A stretch of DNA of 14,041 nt from Clostridiaceae bacterium (GTDB lineage Bacteria; Bacillota; Clostridia; Saccharofermentanales; DTU023): positions 1 through 14,041 of the forward strand of contig JAAZMK010000021.1 in NCBI GenBank assembly GCA_012798865.1, written 5' to 3'. Position numbers and translations under genes: made by a program. The notes beneath the pieces are model-generated. The model made no database searches. It had not been told where the DNA came from and saw only the letters and a program-made list of their open reading frames with translations. This document shows positions 1 to 6,443 of the stretch, one piece after another (the first letter of the stretch is position 1; each line of letters begins with the position of its first letter).

Positions 1-7
1 GTGTCAT
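1..7 (-). CDS. Start of a minus-strand gene leaving the window (product unknown)
   Basis: Read on the minus strand, an AAAGGAGAG ribosome binding site (about 12-20) is followed six bases later by ATG ACA (7 to 2), and the gene then runs off the left edge. Only two codons are visible, so no product can be given. Support comes from the good Shine-Dalgarno spacing and from a minus-strand promoter and leader just upstream (168-196). Alternatively, GGAGAGTAG is also how tetrahydrofolate riboswitches typically begin, so these bases could be the start of such an element rather than a start codon. Confidence 0.4.
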
Positions 8-161
8 GCTACTCTCCTTTTCTTTAGTTAATGCACTGGTGGTGCTGCGAAACCTTTCCGGAGTCCAAAAAGATTCCGGTTTCCCGGGGTCTGCTAGTTC
101 CGACAGATGTCAGACGAGCTCCGATAAGGAATCCGTAGCCTAGTACACTGCTATATGTGAC
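8..161 (-). promoter_or_regulatory. Possible structured 5' leader of the left-edge minus-strand gene
   Basis: This stretch lies between a predicted minus-strand start point near 161 and the start codon at 7, and no ORF fills it. Read on the minus strand it can form TCTGAC-ATCT-GTCGGA (114 to 99, one G-U pair), CCGG-GAAA-CCGG with a GNRA loop (87 to 76), CCGGAATC-TTTTTG-GACTCCGG with one mismatch (79 to 58) and GCAC-CACCA-GTGC (45 to 33). The second and third hairpins share the CCGG at 76-79, so they exclude each other. That is the arrangement expected of a switching leader, but I recognise no known riboswitch class, and the fold is judged by eye only. Confidence 0.35.
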
Positions 162-167
162 ATTTTT

Positions 168-196
168 ATTATCCAACAGCTTACTTTTTTATGCAA
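168..196 (-). promoter_or_regulatory. Candidate promoter for the left-edge minus-strand gene
   Basis: On the minus strand a TTGCAT box (196 to 191) is followed after 17 bases by GATAAT (173 to 168). The -10 matches the consensus in 5 of 6 positions; the -35 keeps the TTG. Transcription would start near 161 and give a leader of roughly 150 nt. Confidence 0.4.
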
Positions 197-277
197 CTAT
201 ATTAAATTGAATATTGACAAAAGGCGGTTTAACGGTTCGTGTTTACTGGGAATCGTCGACTTTTTTCGTTTTTTATC

Positions 278-300
278 TTCTCGTGATAGAATCACAAGAG
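278..300 (+). promoter_or_regulatory. Extended -10 promoter overlapped by an imperfect palindrome
   Basis: TGATAGAAT at 284-292 is an extended -10 element (TGN plus TAGAAT, 5 of 6). No convincing -35 precedes it, which fits an extended -10 promoter. The same bases lie inside an inverted repeat: TTCTCGTGAT (278-287), spacer AGA, ATCACAAGAG (291-300), with 8 of 10 arm positions pairing. A repressor bound here would cover both the -10 box and the start site. It lies 47 bases before the start codon of the 5'-nucleotidase gene. Confidence 0.45.
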
Positions 301-346
301 ATTGTTGTTGGTGAAAGTGACACTTGGATTGTACGGGAGGCTATAC

Positions 347-1816
347 ATGCATTTGAGACGTTTAGTATTATTGCATTCGAATGACATTCACGGAGATTTT
401 TTCGCAACGGAGATGCATGAGAAGATGGTGGGCGGCATGAGCATGCTGTCAGGCTATGTCCAGAAGGTTCGGGCAGAGGAGGAAGATCCAGTCCTTTATG
501 TGATTTCCGGCGATATGTTGCAGGGATCGATTATCGATCAGGAATACAAGGGCATCTCAACAATTCTCATCATGAATCTGCTTGACCCGGACGTCGTCAC
601 GCTTGGCAACCACGAGACAGACTACGGTTTTGCGCATCTCATGTTCCTTGAGCGGTGCGCGAACTTTCCGATTGTGAATGCGAATCTTTACATCAAACCA
701 ACCGGTGCGAATTTATTCCAGTCGTACCTCATTAAGGAGATAGACGGGATTCGTATATTGTTCATCGGGATTATCACTGAGGAAGTTATGGATCGCAACG
801 AACCTCTTCTCGGTACTTTTATCTCCGTTGAAGATGCGGCGAAAGAAGTCGAGTACATCTGCAACTGTTATCGCGATGTCGACATTGATCTGACTGTTCT
901 TCTGACACATATAGGATTCGAGCGGGACAAAGAGCTTGCAAGTCTGTTGCCGGCGGAGACCGGTGTCGATCTGATTATCGGAGGGCACAGCCACACCATG
1001 CTCGAAGAACCCGAACTCGTCAACAACATCCTCATCACGCAGGTGGGTACAGGCAGCGATTTCATAGGGCGCTACGATTTGATGATCAATATGGATACGA
1101 ATTCCGTTCACGATTTCACGTGGCAGACGATTCCGATTGACGACTCGCACTGTCCGAAAGATCCCGTGATGGATGAATTGCTCTCACATTACCAAGATGA
1201 AGTCGACAGTAAATACAATACCGTCCTCTGCCGCCTCCCCCATGCGTTTGAACATGAAGTGCGGTTCCGCGAGACGCAATTAGGCAGTTTGATCGCTGAC
1301 ATATTCAAATACCAACTAGGGGTGGACATTGCGTTTATCGGCTCCGGCTCGATCAGAAAAAAGCGCCTCGACCCGCTTGTCACGCTGACGGATATTCTCG
1401 AAATATTCCCGTACAACGAACAGATGATCAGTTTCTCTGTTTCCGGCAAGATGCTGCGGGAGATGTTGACGCATCTGATGCGTTACCTGTACAAAGAAAA
1501 CGGACGTGAATTCTACCAGTGGAATGCGGAATTCCGTGTCGAGGTTCTCGAGGACGGGGAGATTGGCTTGATGACGTATAGGGGTGTCCCCGTGGAGCCC
1601 GACCACACTTTCCGCGTCGCCATGCAGGAATTTCACTACGGCATTACTGCCGATACATTCGGTGTCTCAAATGAGGAAATTGAGGAAGAAGGGCGCGTGC
1701 GCGTCGTCAGCACTTCAGCCCAAGACAATGTCATCGAATATTTCAAACGAAACAAAATCAAGCGGTACCGCTGTGATGGCAGAATCGGCTTGAAAGTCGC
1801 GCTGGAAGATCGTTAA
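347..1816 (+). CDS. Metallophosphatase / 5'-nucleotidase family protein, cytoplasmic type
   Basis: This is a two-domain enzyme of the UshA/CpdB/YunD superfamily, which removes phosphate from nucleotides or related phosphoesters using two metal ions. The N-terminal metallophosphatase domain (about residues 5-240) shows all the metal-binding motifs: SNDIHG (D13, H15), GD (D56), GNHE (N88, H89), TH (H188) and GGHSH (H214, H216). The C-terminal nucleotidase domain (about 290-470) carries GSGSIR (332-337) and FPYN (354-357). I start it at ATG 347 (489 residues) because GGGAGG lies six bases upstream; an in-frame TTG at 302 has no such site. There is no signal peptide or anchor, unlike periplasmic UshA, so the enzyme probably works in the cytoplasm as proposed for Bacillus YunD. 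The exact substrate cannot be read from the sequence. It is a single-gene unit with its own promoter. Confidence 0.9.
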   Translation: MHLRRLVLLHSNDIHGDFFATEMHEKMVGGMSMLSGYVQKVRAEEEDPVLYVISGDMLQGSIIDQEYKGISTILIMNLLDPDVVTLGNHETDYGFAHLMFLERCANFPIVNANLYIKPTGANLFQSYLIKEIDGIRILFIGIITEEVMDRNEPLLGTFISVEDAAKEVEYICNCYRDVDIDLTVLLTHIGFERDKELASLLPAETGVDLIIGGHSHTMLEEPELVNNILITQVGTGSDFIGRYDLMINMDTNSVHDFTWQTIPIDDSHCPKDPVMDELLSHYQDEVDSKYNTVLCRLPHAFEHEVRFRETQLGSLIADIFKYQLGVDIAFIGSGSIRKKRLDPLVTLTDILEIFPYNEQMISFSVSGKMLREMLTHLMRYLYKENGREFYQWNAEFRVEVLEDGEIGLMTYRGVPVEPDHTFRVAMQEFHYGITADTFGVSNEEIEEEGRVRVVSTSAQDNVIEYFKRNKIKRYRCDGRIGLKVALEDR

Positions 1817-1824
1817 CATATGTT

Positions 1825-1854
1825 CTTGTTGCCGGCGTAAACGCCGGCAGCAAG
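1825..1854. terminator. Strong stem-loop between convergent genes
   Basis: Arms of 14 bases (CTTGTTGCCGGCGT at 1825-1838 and ACGCCGGCAGCAAG at 1841-1854) pair at 13 positions, with a G-U at the remaining one on the plus strand. The core is GCCGGCGT-AA-ACGCCGGC. It sits 8 bases after the 5'-nucleotidase stop codon and 2 bases beyond the end of the convergent C-S lyase gene, so it can end transcripts from either side. Neither strand has a U-tract after the stem, so it is not a textbook intrinsic terminator. Confidence 0.6.
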
Positions 1855-1856
1855 GT

Positions 1857-3044
1857 CTAGCGTGATCGGATGACCCGGTCAAGTCTTTTGAGTGCGCTCT
1901 CCAAATACGATGTCGGGCATGCAAGGTTGACTCTTACGAAGCCTTCTCCACCTTCTCCGAACGTTCGTCCCAGCGTAGCGAAGAAATACGCCTGACCCCA
2001 TAACAACTCCATGAGCTGATCGTGATTCAGCTGAAGGGAACTGCAGTCGAGCCACTGCAAATATGTACCCTCCATAGGATACGGTTTAATCTCAGGAATT
2101 CGCTCCTGACAATAATTCTCAACGTAACGCCTGTTCTTGTCGATTAGATCGATGACCTGATCAAGCCAGTCAAGGCATTTCGTATAGGCGATTTCACACG
2201 CTTTGAAGCCGAGAATCGTAGGAGACCCCGCCGATATTTTTCTCATGTGCTTCTTGAAGTTTTCGCGTATCCTTTCGTCCGGAATGATGACATAGGACGT
2301 TTTCAGTCCTGCGAGGTTGAACGTTTTGCTTGGAGCGGAGAAAGTGATGGAACGTTGCGCATATTCCTCGCCAAGCGTCGCATAAACGATATGGCGATGA
2401 CCGGGGAGGACCATATCGAAATGTATCTCGTCGCTCAGCACGAGCACGTCGTGCCTCAAACAGATGTCACCGAGTCGTCGCAGTTCCATTTCCGTCCATA
2501 CACGCCCGACGGGATTATGTGGGCTGCAGAAGAGTAGCGTCGTGTTTACAGGATCACTTGCCAATTGTTCAAACAACGCCCAATTAATCTCATAGTGCCC
2601 ATCGCGATCGATAAGGGGACAGTTGACAACGTGACGGTCGAATTGTTCCGCGGCAAAGAAAAAGGGGTGATAGACCGGACTCATCATGATCACGCCTTCG
2701 CCGGGTCTAGAGAACGCTTGCACGGCAAGATAGAAGGCTGGGACGACTCCCGCCGTGTTGACAATCCAGTCGCGTTCAATATCCCACGCATGACGCGTCG
2801 CCAGAAAATGAACGACGGCTTCCGTGTACGACTCCGGAGGTCCCGTATAGCCCAGAATCGTTATTTCATGATCGAGAAAGACTCTTAAGCCTTCCATAAT
2901 CTCGGGAGCATTCTTCAATTCCATGTCGGCGACCGTCAGAGGTATGACGTCGTCCGGCAAATCTCGATTATAAGCGAGCATCTGATCCCATTTGAGAGAG
3001 GACCCGTCGCGTCGCTCGATAGTTGAGTGGAAATCGTAAGCCAT
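1857..3044 (-). CDS. MalY/PatB-family PLP-dependent C-S lyase (cystathionine beta-lyase type aminotransferase)
   Basis: This fold-type I PLP enzyme, 395 residues, belongs to the class I/II aminotransferase group of MalY and PatB, which cleave cystathionine or other cysteine conjugates to thiol, pyruvate and ammonia. Visible motifs are the N-terminal VADMELK (38-44), LGYTGPP (64-70), SPHNPVG with N177, SDEIHFD with D205 for the pyridine nitrogen, SAPSKTFNLAGLK with the Schiff-base lysine K240, and R371 for the substrate carboxylate. Length is normal for the family. The start ATG lies 5 bases after the stop of the DUF6935 gene and has only a weak Shine-Dalgarno, so translation is probably coupled to that gene. 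It is the last gene of the MBOAT-DHHW-DUF6935 run. Cystathionine beta-lyase is the default assignment; other C-S lyase or aminotransferase activities are possible. Confidence 0.9.
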   Translation of the reverse strand: MAYDFHSTIERRDGSSLKWDQMLAYNRDLPDDVIPLTVADMELKNAPEIMEGLRVFLDHEITILGYTGPPESYTEAVVHFLATRHAWDIERDWIVNTAGVVPAFYLAVQAFSRPGEGVIMMSPVYHPFFFAAEQFDRHVVNCPLIDRDGHYEINWALFEQLASDPVNTTLLFCSPHNPVGRVWTEMELRRLGDICLRHDVLVLSDEIHFDMVLPGHRHIVYATLGEEYAQRSITFSAPSKTFNLAGLKTSYVIIPDERIRENFKKHMRKISAGSPTILGFKACEIAYTKCLDWLDQVIDLIDKNRRYVENYCQERIPEIKPYPMEGTYLQWLDCSSLQLNHDQLMELLWGQAYFFATLGRTFGEGGEGFVRVNLACPTSYLESALKRLDRVIRSR

Positions 3045-3049
3045 TCAGT

Positions 3050-3541
3050 TTATGCCCAAGGATTTTCCGCTTTCGGGACGCGAATGCCTGAGACGATACC
3101 GGGGTATTCCCAAACGAACCACTCTGTTCCTGATTCCTTCCTACGGAGAACGACGAGACGCGGCGTGTCGGCACCCGATGACGTGATGCGCACGCGGAAA
3201 AGGAAATCCTCATGTGAGGGTACGGGATCGTGTTCAACATCGATAGAGAAGGGTTCGTCCGGCGTGTAGTTGTTGTCGACGGTCGCTCCGACGGCGTATG
3301 AATCGGGCAAATAGAGCTTGTCCGAGAGCCGATCTTTCAGGAATTGTTTATCGTGATTGCTCAAAGGTCTCGGACCGTGCAGATGATTGAGCATGGCGAG
3401 CCCCGCATCTCGGTCTTTCGTATAAACCTTGAGTGCGACGATCAGAAGCGCGGCTGTTCCTTCGGGTCGATTCATAAAATCGGGTGCAAGCGAAAGGAAT
3501 TCTTCGTATGTTGAAGGAAAATCAGGAAAAGTAAAACGCAT
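3050..3541 (-). CDS. DUF6935 family protein, function unknown
   Basis: A soluble protein of 163 residues with no signal peptide or membrane segment. The opening (FTFPDFPSTYEEF), the helical TAALLIVALKVY stretch (about 29-40), PRPLSNHDKQFLKDRL (about 57-72), and NNYTPDEPFSI (about 89-99) are the pattern I associate with DUF6935, a family of unknown role in Firmicutes. The C-terminal third is rich in beta-like segments (FLFRVRITSSG, LVVLRRK, WFVWEYPGIVSG). The start is well marked by AAGGGGGAA seven to eight bases before ATG. It lies 61 bases after the DHHW gene and 5 bases before the C-S lyase start, so it is in the same operon. I cannot assign a function. Confidence 0.8.
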   Translation of the reverse strand: MRFTFPDFPSTYEEFLSLAPDFMNRPEGTAALLIVALKVYTKDRDAGLAMLNHLHGPRPLSNHDKQFLKDRLSDKLYLPDSYAVGATVDNNYTPDEPFSIDVEHDPVPSHEDFLFRVRITSSGADTPRLVVLRRKESGTEWFVWEYPGIVSGIRVPKAENPWA

Positions 3542-3602
3542 GGCGTATTCCCCCTTTTTTTTATTTCAGTCTATCAGATATCGGCGTAAAAGAAATGTCT
3601 GC

Positions 3603-4958
3603 TTACTCGGCGATCGCGTCAAATCTCTTCAACCACGTCGAGTTCGATGTGCCGAACATGTAGTTTAGAATCATGACTTCTCCGATGGCGTTCTCACTGA
3701 CAAGAGTCTTTAAACTGCGTCTGTAATAGCGCGGGTCGACCACATAAATTTCGTCGTAGTGGTTCGCAAGGTAGGGGACGAACGCATTGCCGAACGAGTC
3801 CTTGACAACCAGAATTTTTCGACCGCTCGTGTGGCTCGTCACGATTTTCAAGAGCGCGCGGTCGCCTCCGGAATAGTTGAGATAACTGTTGTCGCCTACG
3901 ATCCTTTCGTCGTTGAGACGAATCTGGTATGAAGAAGCCATGTCGCCCTTGTCCCACGCCGTCGCTTTATAGGAGTCAACGAGCGGTTTCCACCCTTCGG
4001 TTGTGTCGGGGTTGTTCTTTAAAACGTCTTCCTTCGTTGCACGGTAGAGAGAGCCTAGGTACGTTCCTTCAAGTGTGTAATGTTCCATTTGTTCTAGAGG
4101 AACAGGCGTCCAACCGGCGCTTTCACAGTGGGCGACATAAGCGTAATAAGCTCCCAGTCCGGTCCAGTGATGGTCAGTCCTGAAGTAGATGTATTTGTCC
4201 CGGTTCTGAAGCAGTTTATCGTAGGCGTTGACCCTCTTGATATCCGGATTCAATGTATCGTTGATGATTTCAATGCAGTCTTTCTGCGAAGAATAGCCTG
4301 AATGGTACTTGTCAGGCGCGAACAGCTCGACAGCCGTAGGTACGACCATGCTGTAGAGTCGCGTGCCGGAGGGTAAGCCCGCAGCAAGTTTATTGAGGCG
4401 CTCACCGTACGCTTTGAGTCTCTTTTCGTTGCCGTAGTATCGCTCCATGGCGCGATCTTTAATAATGATCACTCCGATTTTTGTAGTTTTTACCTCGCCT
4501 TCTTCAATGGTCGGAATAATGGGCGGGTCTGTTTCTATCGGATCACCTGTTTGTGACGGCAGCGGATCCGTATCGATAGGCTCCGAGTGATCAGGTTCGT
4601 CGGGGTCATCTTCACCCGTCAGATCGTGATTGATCGGGATTATCTGCACCCCGTCCTTATTGAGATTGGGGAAAGCGATTTTGCGCCAACCCTTGCCGAC
4701 CTCAATGAGCGTTGATCGGAAAGGGAACTGGTCGCTGAACCATCCCTCGATTTTGACGGACTGTTCTCCAGTTTTTGCATCTTGGAAATTGAGCTCGGGG
4801 AAGTGACGCAAACGGCGTTTCTCTTCTACGGATTCATCTTTTTCGGGTAAGACCAAATGCAAAAAACCTACCGCCAGAAGGATAACAACGAAAACGATAA
4901 TGGTGATGACCTGATTTTCTCTGCGAATTCTCTTATTCATCAATGACATTCCTACCAT
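3603..4958 (-). CDS. DHHW / AlgX-AlgJ-like SGNH-fold protein, partner of the MBOAT acyltransferase
   Basis: A membrane-anchored, extracytoplasmic protein (451 residues) likely to pass acyl groups from the MBOAT protein to a cell-surface glycan, as AlgJ and AlgX do for alginate. One membrane segment (about 16-37) follows a basic N-terminus. Residues about 113-155 are a linker dominated by D, E, P and T. The catalytic-type domain shows the DHHW motif (262-265) in RTDHHWTGLGAYYAY and KDSFGN (386-391) with the candidate nucleophile S388. The gene begins 8 bases after the MBOAT stop with AAAGG overlapping that stop, which points to coupled translation. ATG at 4940, behind AGGA, is an alternative start that would drop 6 residues. 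The glycan acceptor and acyl group are not visible; acetyl is inferred from the family. Confidence 0.85.
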   Translation of the reverse strand: MVGMSLMNKRIRRENQVITIIVFVVILLAVGFLHLVLPEKDESVEEKRRLRHFPELNFQDAKTGEQSVKIEGWFSDQFPFRSTLIEVGKGWRKIAFPNLNKDGVQIIPINHDLTGEDDPDEPDHSEPIDTDPLPSQTGDPIETDPPIIPTIEEGEVKTTKIGVIIIKDRAMERYYGNEKRLKAYGERLNKLAAGLPSGTRLYSMVVPTAVELFAPDKYHSGYSSQKDCIEIINDTLNPDIKRVNAYDKLLQNRDKYIYFRTDHHWTGLGAYYAYVAHCESAGWTPVPLEQMEHYTLEGTYLGSLYRATKEDVLKNNPDTTEGWKPLVDSYKATAWDKGDMASSYQIRLNDERIVGDNSYLNYSGGDRALLKIVTSHTSGRKILVVKDSFGNAFVPYLANHYDEIYVVDPRYYRRSLKTLVSENAIGEVMILNYMFGTSNSTWLKRFDAIAE

Positions 4959-4966
4959 ACAAACCT

Positions 4967-6382
4967 TTAGAAGCGGAAGTAGATAAACGGGTTATAGCTC
5001 GATGCTGCAAGCGAAGCCGTGCAAATTAAAAGGAGCAACGCGACGCCAAGCGGCTGGAGGACGGTACCGACACGCGAGGAGGCGATTCGATTTAACGGGC
5101 GGTTCAATTTTATCTTTAGCCATGGCAAGACGGGCGTCGAGCCGATGACGGCGACGACGATGAAGACGAGGTGTTGTTTCCATAGGATCTGCGCATCTAT
5201 ATCGGCAAACCCGGCGAGTCCGGGTGCGAACAGGCGCCCCATAAATGTGAAAAATCTTGCGGGCTCCGTAAAATAGAAGATACTCCACCCGAAGATAACA
5301 GCGAGCATCGTCAGCAGATGACCGAAGACTTTAGGAATTCGCTTTTTCACAGGCAGAATAAATTTCCGCTCGAACATCAGTATCACAAAATAGTAGAGTC
5401 CCCATATGACGAAATTGATGCTTGCACCATGCCACAGACCCGTCAGAAACCAAACGATGAGGGTATTCCTTACGCGGTGGCTGCGATTGCCTCCGAGAGG
5501 GATGTAGAGATAGTCTCGGAAAAATGTGCTCAGCGAAATATGCCAACGGCGCCAGAACTCGGTAATAGTTGATGAGATATAGGGGTAGTTGAAGTTTTCC
5601 AAAAAGTGAAAGCCGAACATGTGCCCTAAACCGATCGCCATGTCGGAATACCCCGAAAAATCGAAGTAAATTTGTATCGTATAAGCAAGTATTCCGAGAA
5701 TGGCCGTCGCCGAGCTAATTTGCCCGAAGTGATCCGATTCGAGGCATACTTCAACGATCTCCGCCGCGTAGTTTGCGATAAGAACCTTCTTCGCCAAACC
5801 GGCAAGGAAACGTCCAATTCCGGACGTTACGCCGCTGAGTGTCATACGGCGTTTCGACAGTTGCGATTCAACATCGGCGTAGCGGACGATAGGTCCCGCG
5901 ATCAGCTGCGGGAAGAGCGTAACGTAGAGCAGAAAACGCCAGTACGACCGCTGCATGGCAATTTCGCCGCGGTATAAATCAATGATGTACGTCAACGCCT
6001 GAAATGTGTAAAACGAGATGCCGATCGGTAAAGAGATGTTAGGAACCTTGAAATTGATGAACGGTATCACGTTGAGAATCTCGACGAAGAAGCCCGCATA
6101 TTTGAAGTAGGCGAGGCTCGAAAGGGAGATAGTGATCGCAACAACAAGCCAGAATCGCCGCTTAGCTTTCGACCGTGCACGGTTCAGGAAAAAACTCGAA
6201 AGCCAGATGACGAAGGAAGTAGTGACCATGAGCACAACGTATATAGGTTCGCCCCAAGCATAAAAAAACAGCGAGAATACGAGCAAGATCGCGTTCTGAA
6301 CGGCGGTCTTAGGGGTCAGCCAAACGGCCAGAAGGCAGAGCGGCAAAAACAGATATAAAAAGATGAGCGACGAAAATACCAT
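4967..6382 (-). CDS. MBOAT family membrane-bound O-acyltransferase (AlgI/DltB/PatA type)
   Basis: A polytopic membrane protein of 471 residues that would move acyl groups, usually acetyl, across the membrane for attachment to extracellular polymers. Family signatures are LPIGISFYTFQALTYIIDLYRG (about 118-139), the NFNYPY segment (263-268), FWRRWHISLSTFFRDYLYIPLGGNR (about 276-300) with H281, and LTGLWHGASINFVIWG with the invariant histidine H318. Hydrophobic segments span almost the whole length, and the protein ends with a hydrophobic helix and FIYFRF. TGGAGA lies about eight bases before the ATG. It heads a run of four same-strand genes and is followed at 8 bases by the DHHW partner, the usual pairing for glycan O-acylation. 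No dltA or dltC is near, so D-alanylation is less likely than acetylation. Confidence 0.92.
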   Translation of the reverse strand: MVFSSLIFLYLFLPLCLLAVWLTPKTAVQNAILLVFSLFFYAWGEPIYVVLMVTTSFVIWLSSFFLNRARSKAKRRFWLVVAITISLSSLAYFKYAGFFVEILNVIPFINFKVPNISLPIGISFYTFQALTYIIDLYRGEIAMQRSYWRFLLYVTLFPQLIAGPIVRYADVESQLSKRRMTLSGVTSGIGRFLAGLAKKVLIANYAAEIVEVCLESDHFGQISSATAILGILAYTIQIYFDFSGYSDMAIGLGHMFGFHFLENFNYPYISSTITEFWRRWHISLSTFFRDYLYIPLGGNRSHRVRNTLIVWFLTGLWHGASINFVIWGLYYFVILMFERKFILPVKKRIPKVFGHLLTMLAVIFGWSIFYFTEPARFFTFMGRLFAPGLAGFADIDAQILWKQHLVFIVVAVIGSTPVLPWLKIKLNRPLNRIASSRVGTVLQPLGVALLLLICTASLAASSYNPFIYFRF

Positions 6383-6404
6383 GTTGCTTTCTCCACAAGC
6401 ACTA

Positions 6405-6432
6405 ATTCTACTCTAACTTGACCATGTGTCAA
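6405..6432 (-). promoter_or_regulatory. Promoter of the MBOAT-DHHW-DUF6935-MalY operon
   Basis: On the minus strand a perfect TTGACA (6432 to 6427) is followed after 16 bases by TAGAAT (6410 to 6405), 5 of 6 to consensus. It lies in the gap after the DUF3810 stop and would give a leader of only about 15 nt before the MBOAT ATG at 6382. The -35 sits within a small dyad, TTGAC-N5-GTCAA (6418-6432), which might bind a regulator. Confidence 0.65.
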
Positions 6433-6443
6433 CCGAGAGATCG

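Noticed and set aside
1..20. GGAGAGTAG on the minus strand resembles the 5' end of a tetrahydrofolate riboswitch
   Set aside because: Only a few bases are inside the window, and the same bases serve as a normal ribosome binding site before ATG; it cannot be told apart here.
36..50. CTGGTGGTGCTGCG on the plus strand resembles the T-box motif GGGTGGNACCGCG
   Set aside because: It differs at key A and C positions, lacks a specifier stem upstream and a terminator downstream, and lies 300 bases from a 5'-nucleotidase gene, not an amino-acid gene.
214..219. Perfect TTGACA on the plus strand upstream of the 5'-nucleotidase gene
   Set aside because: No -10-like box lies 16-18 bases downstream; the nearest, TTTACT, is 22 bases away.
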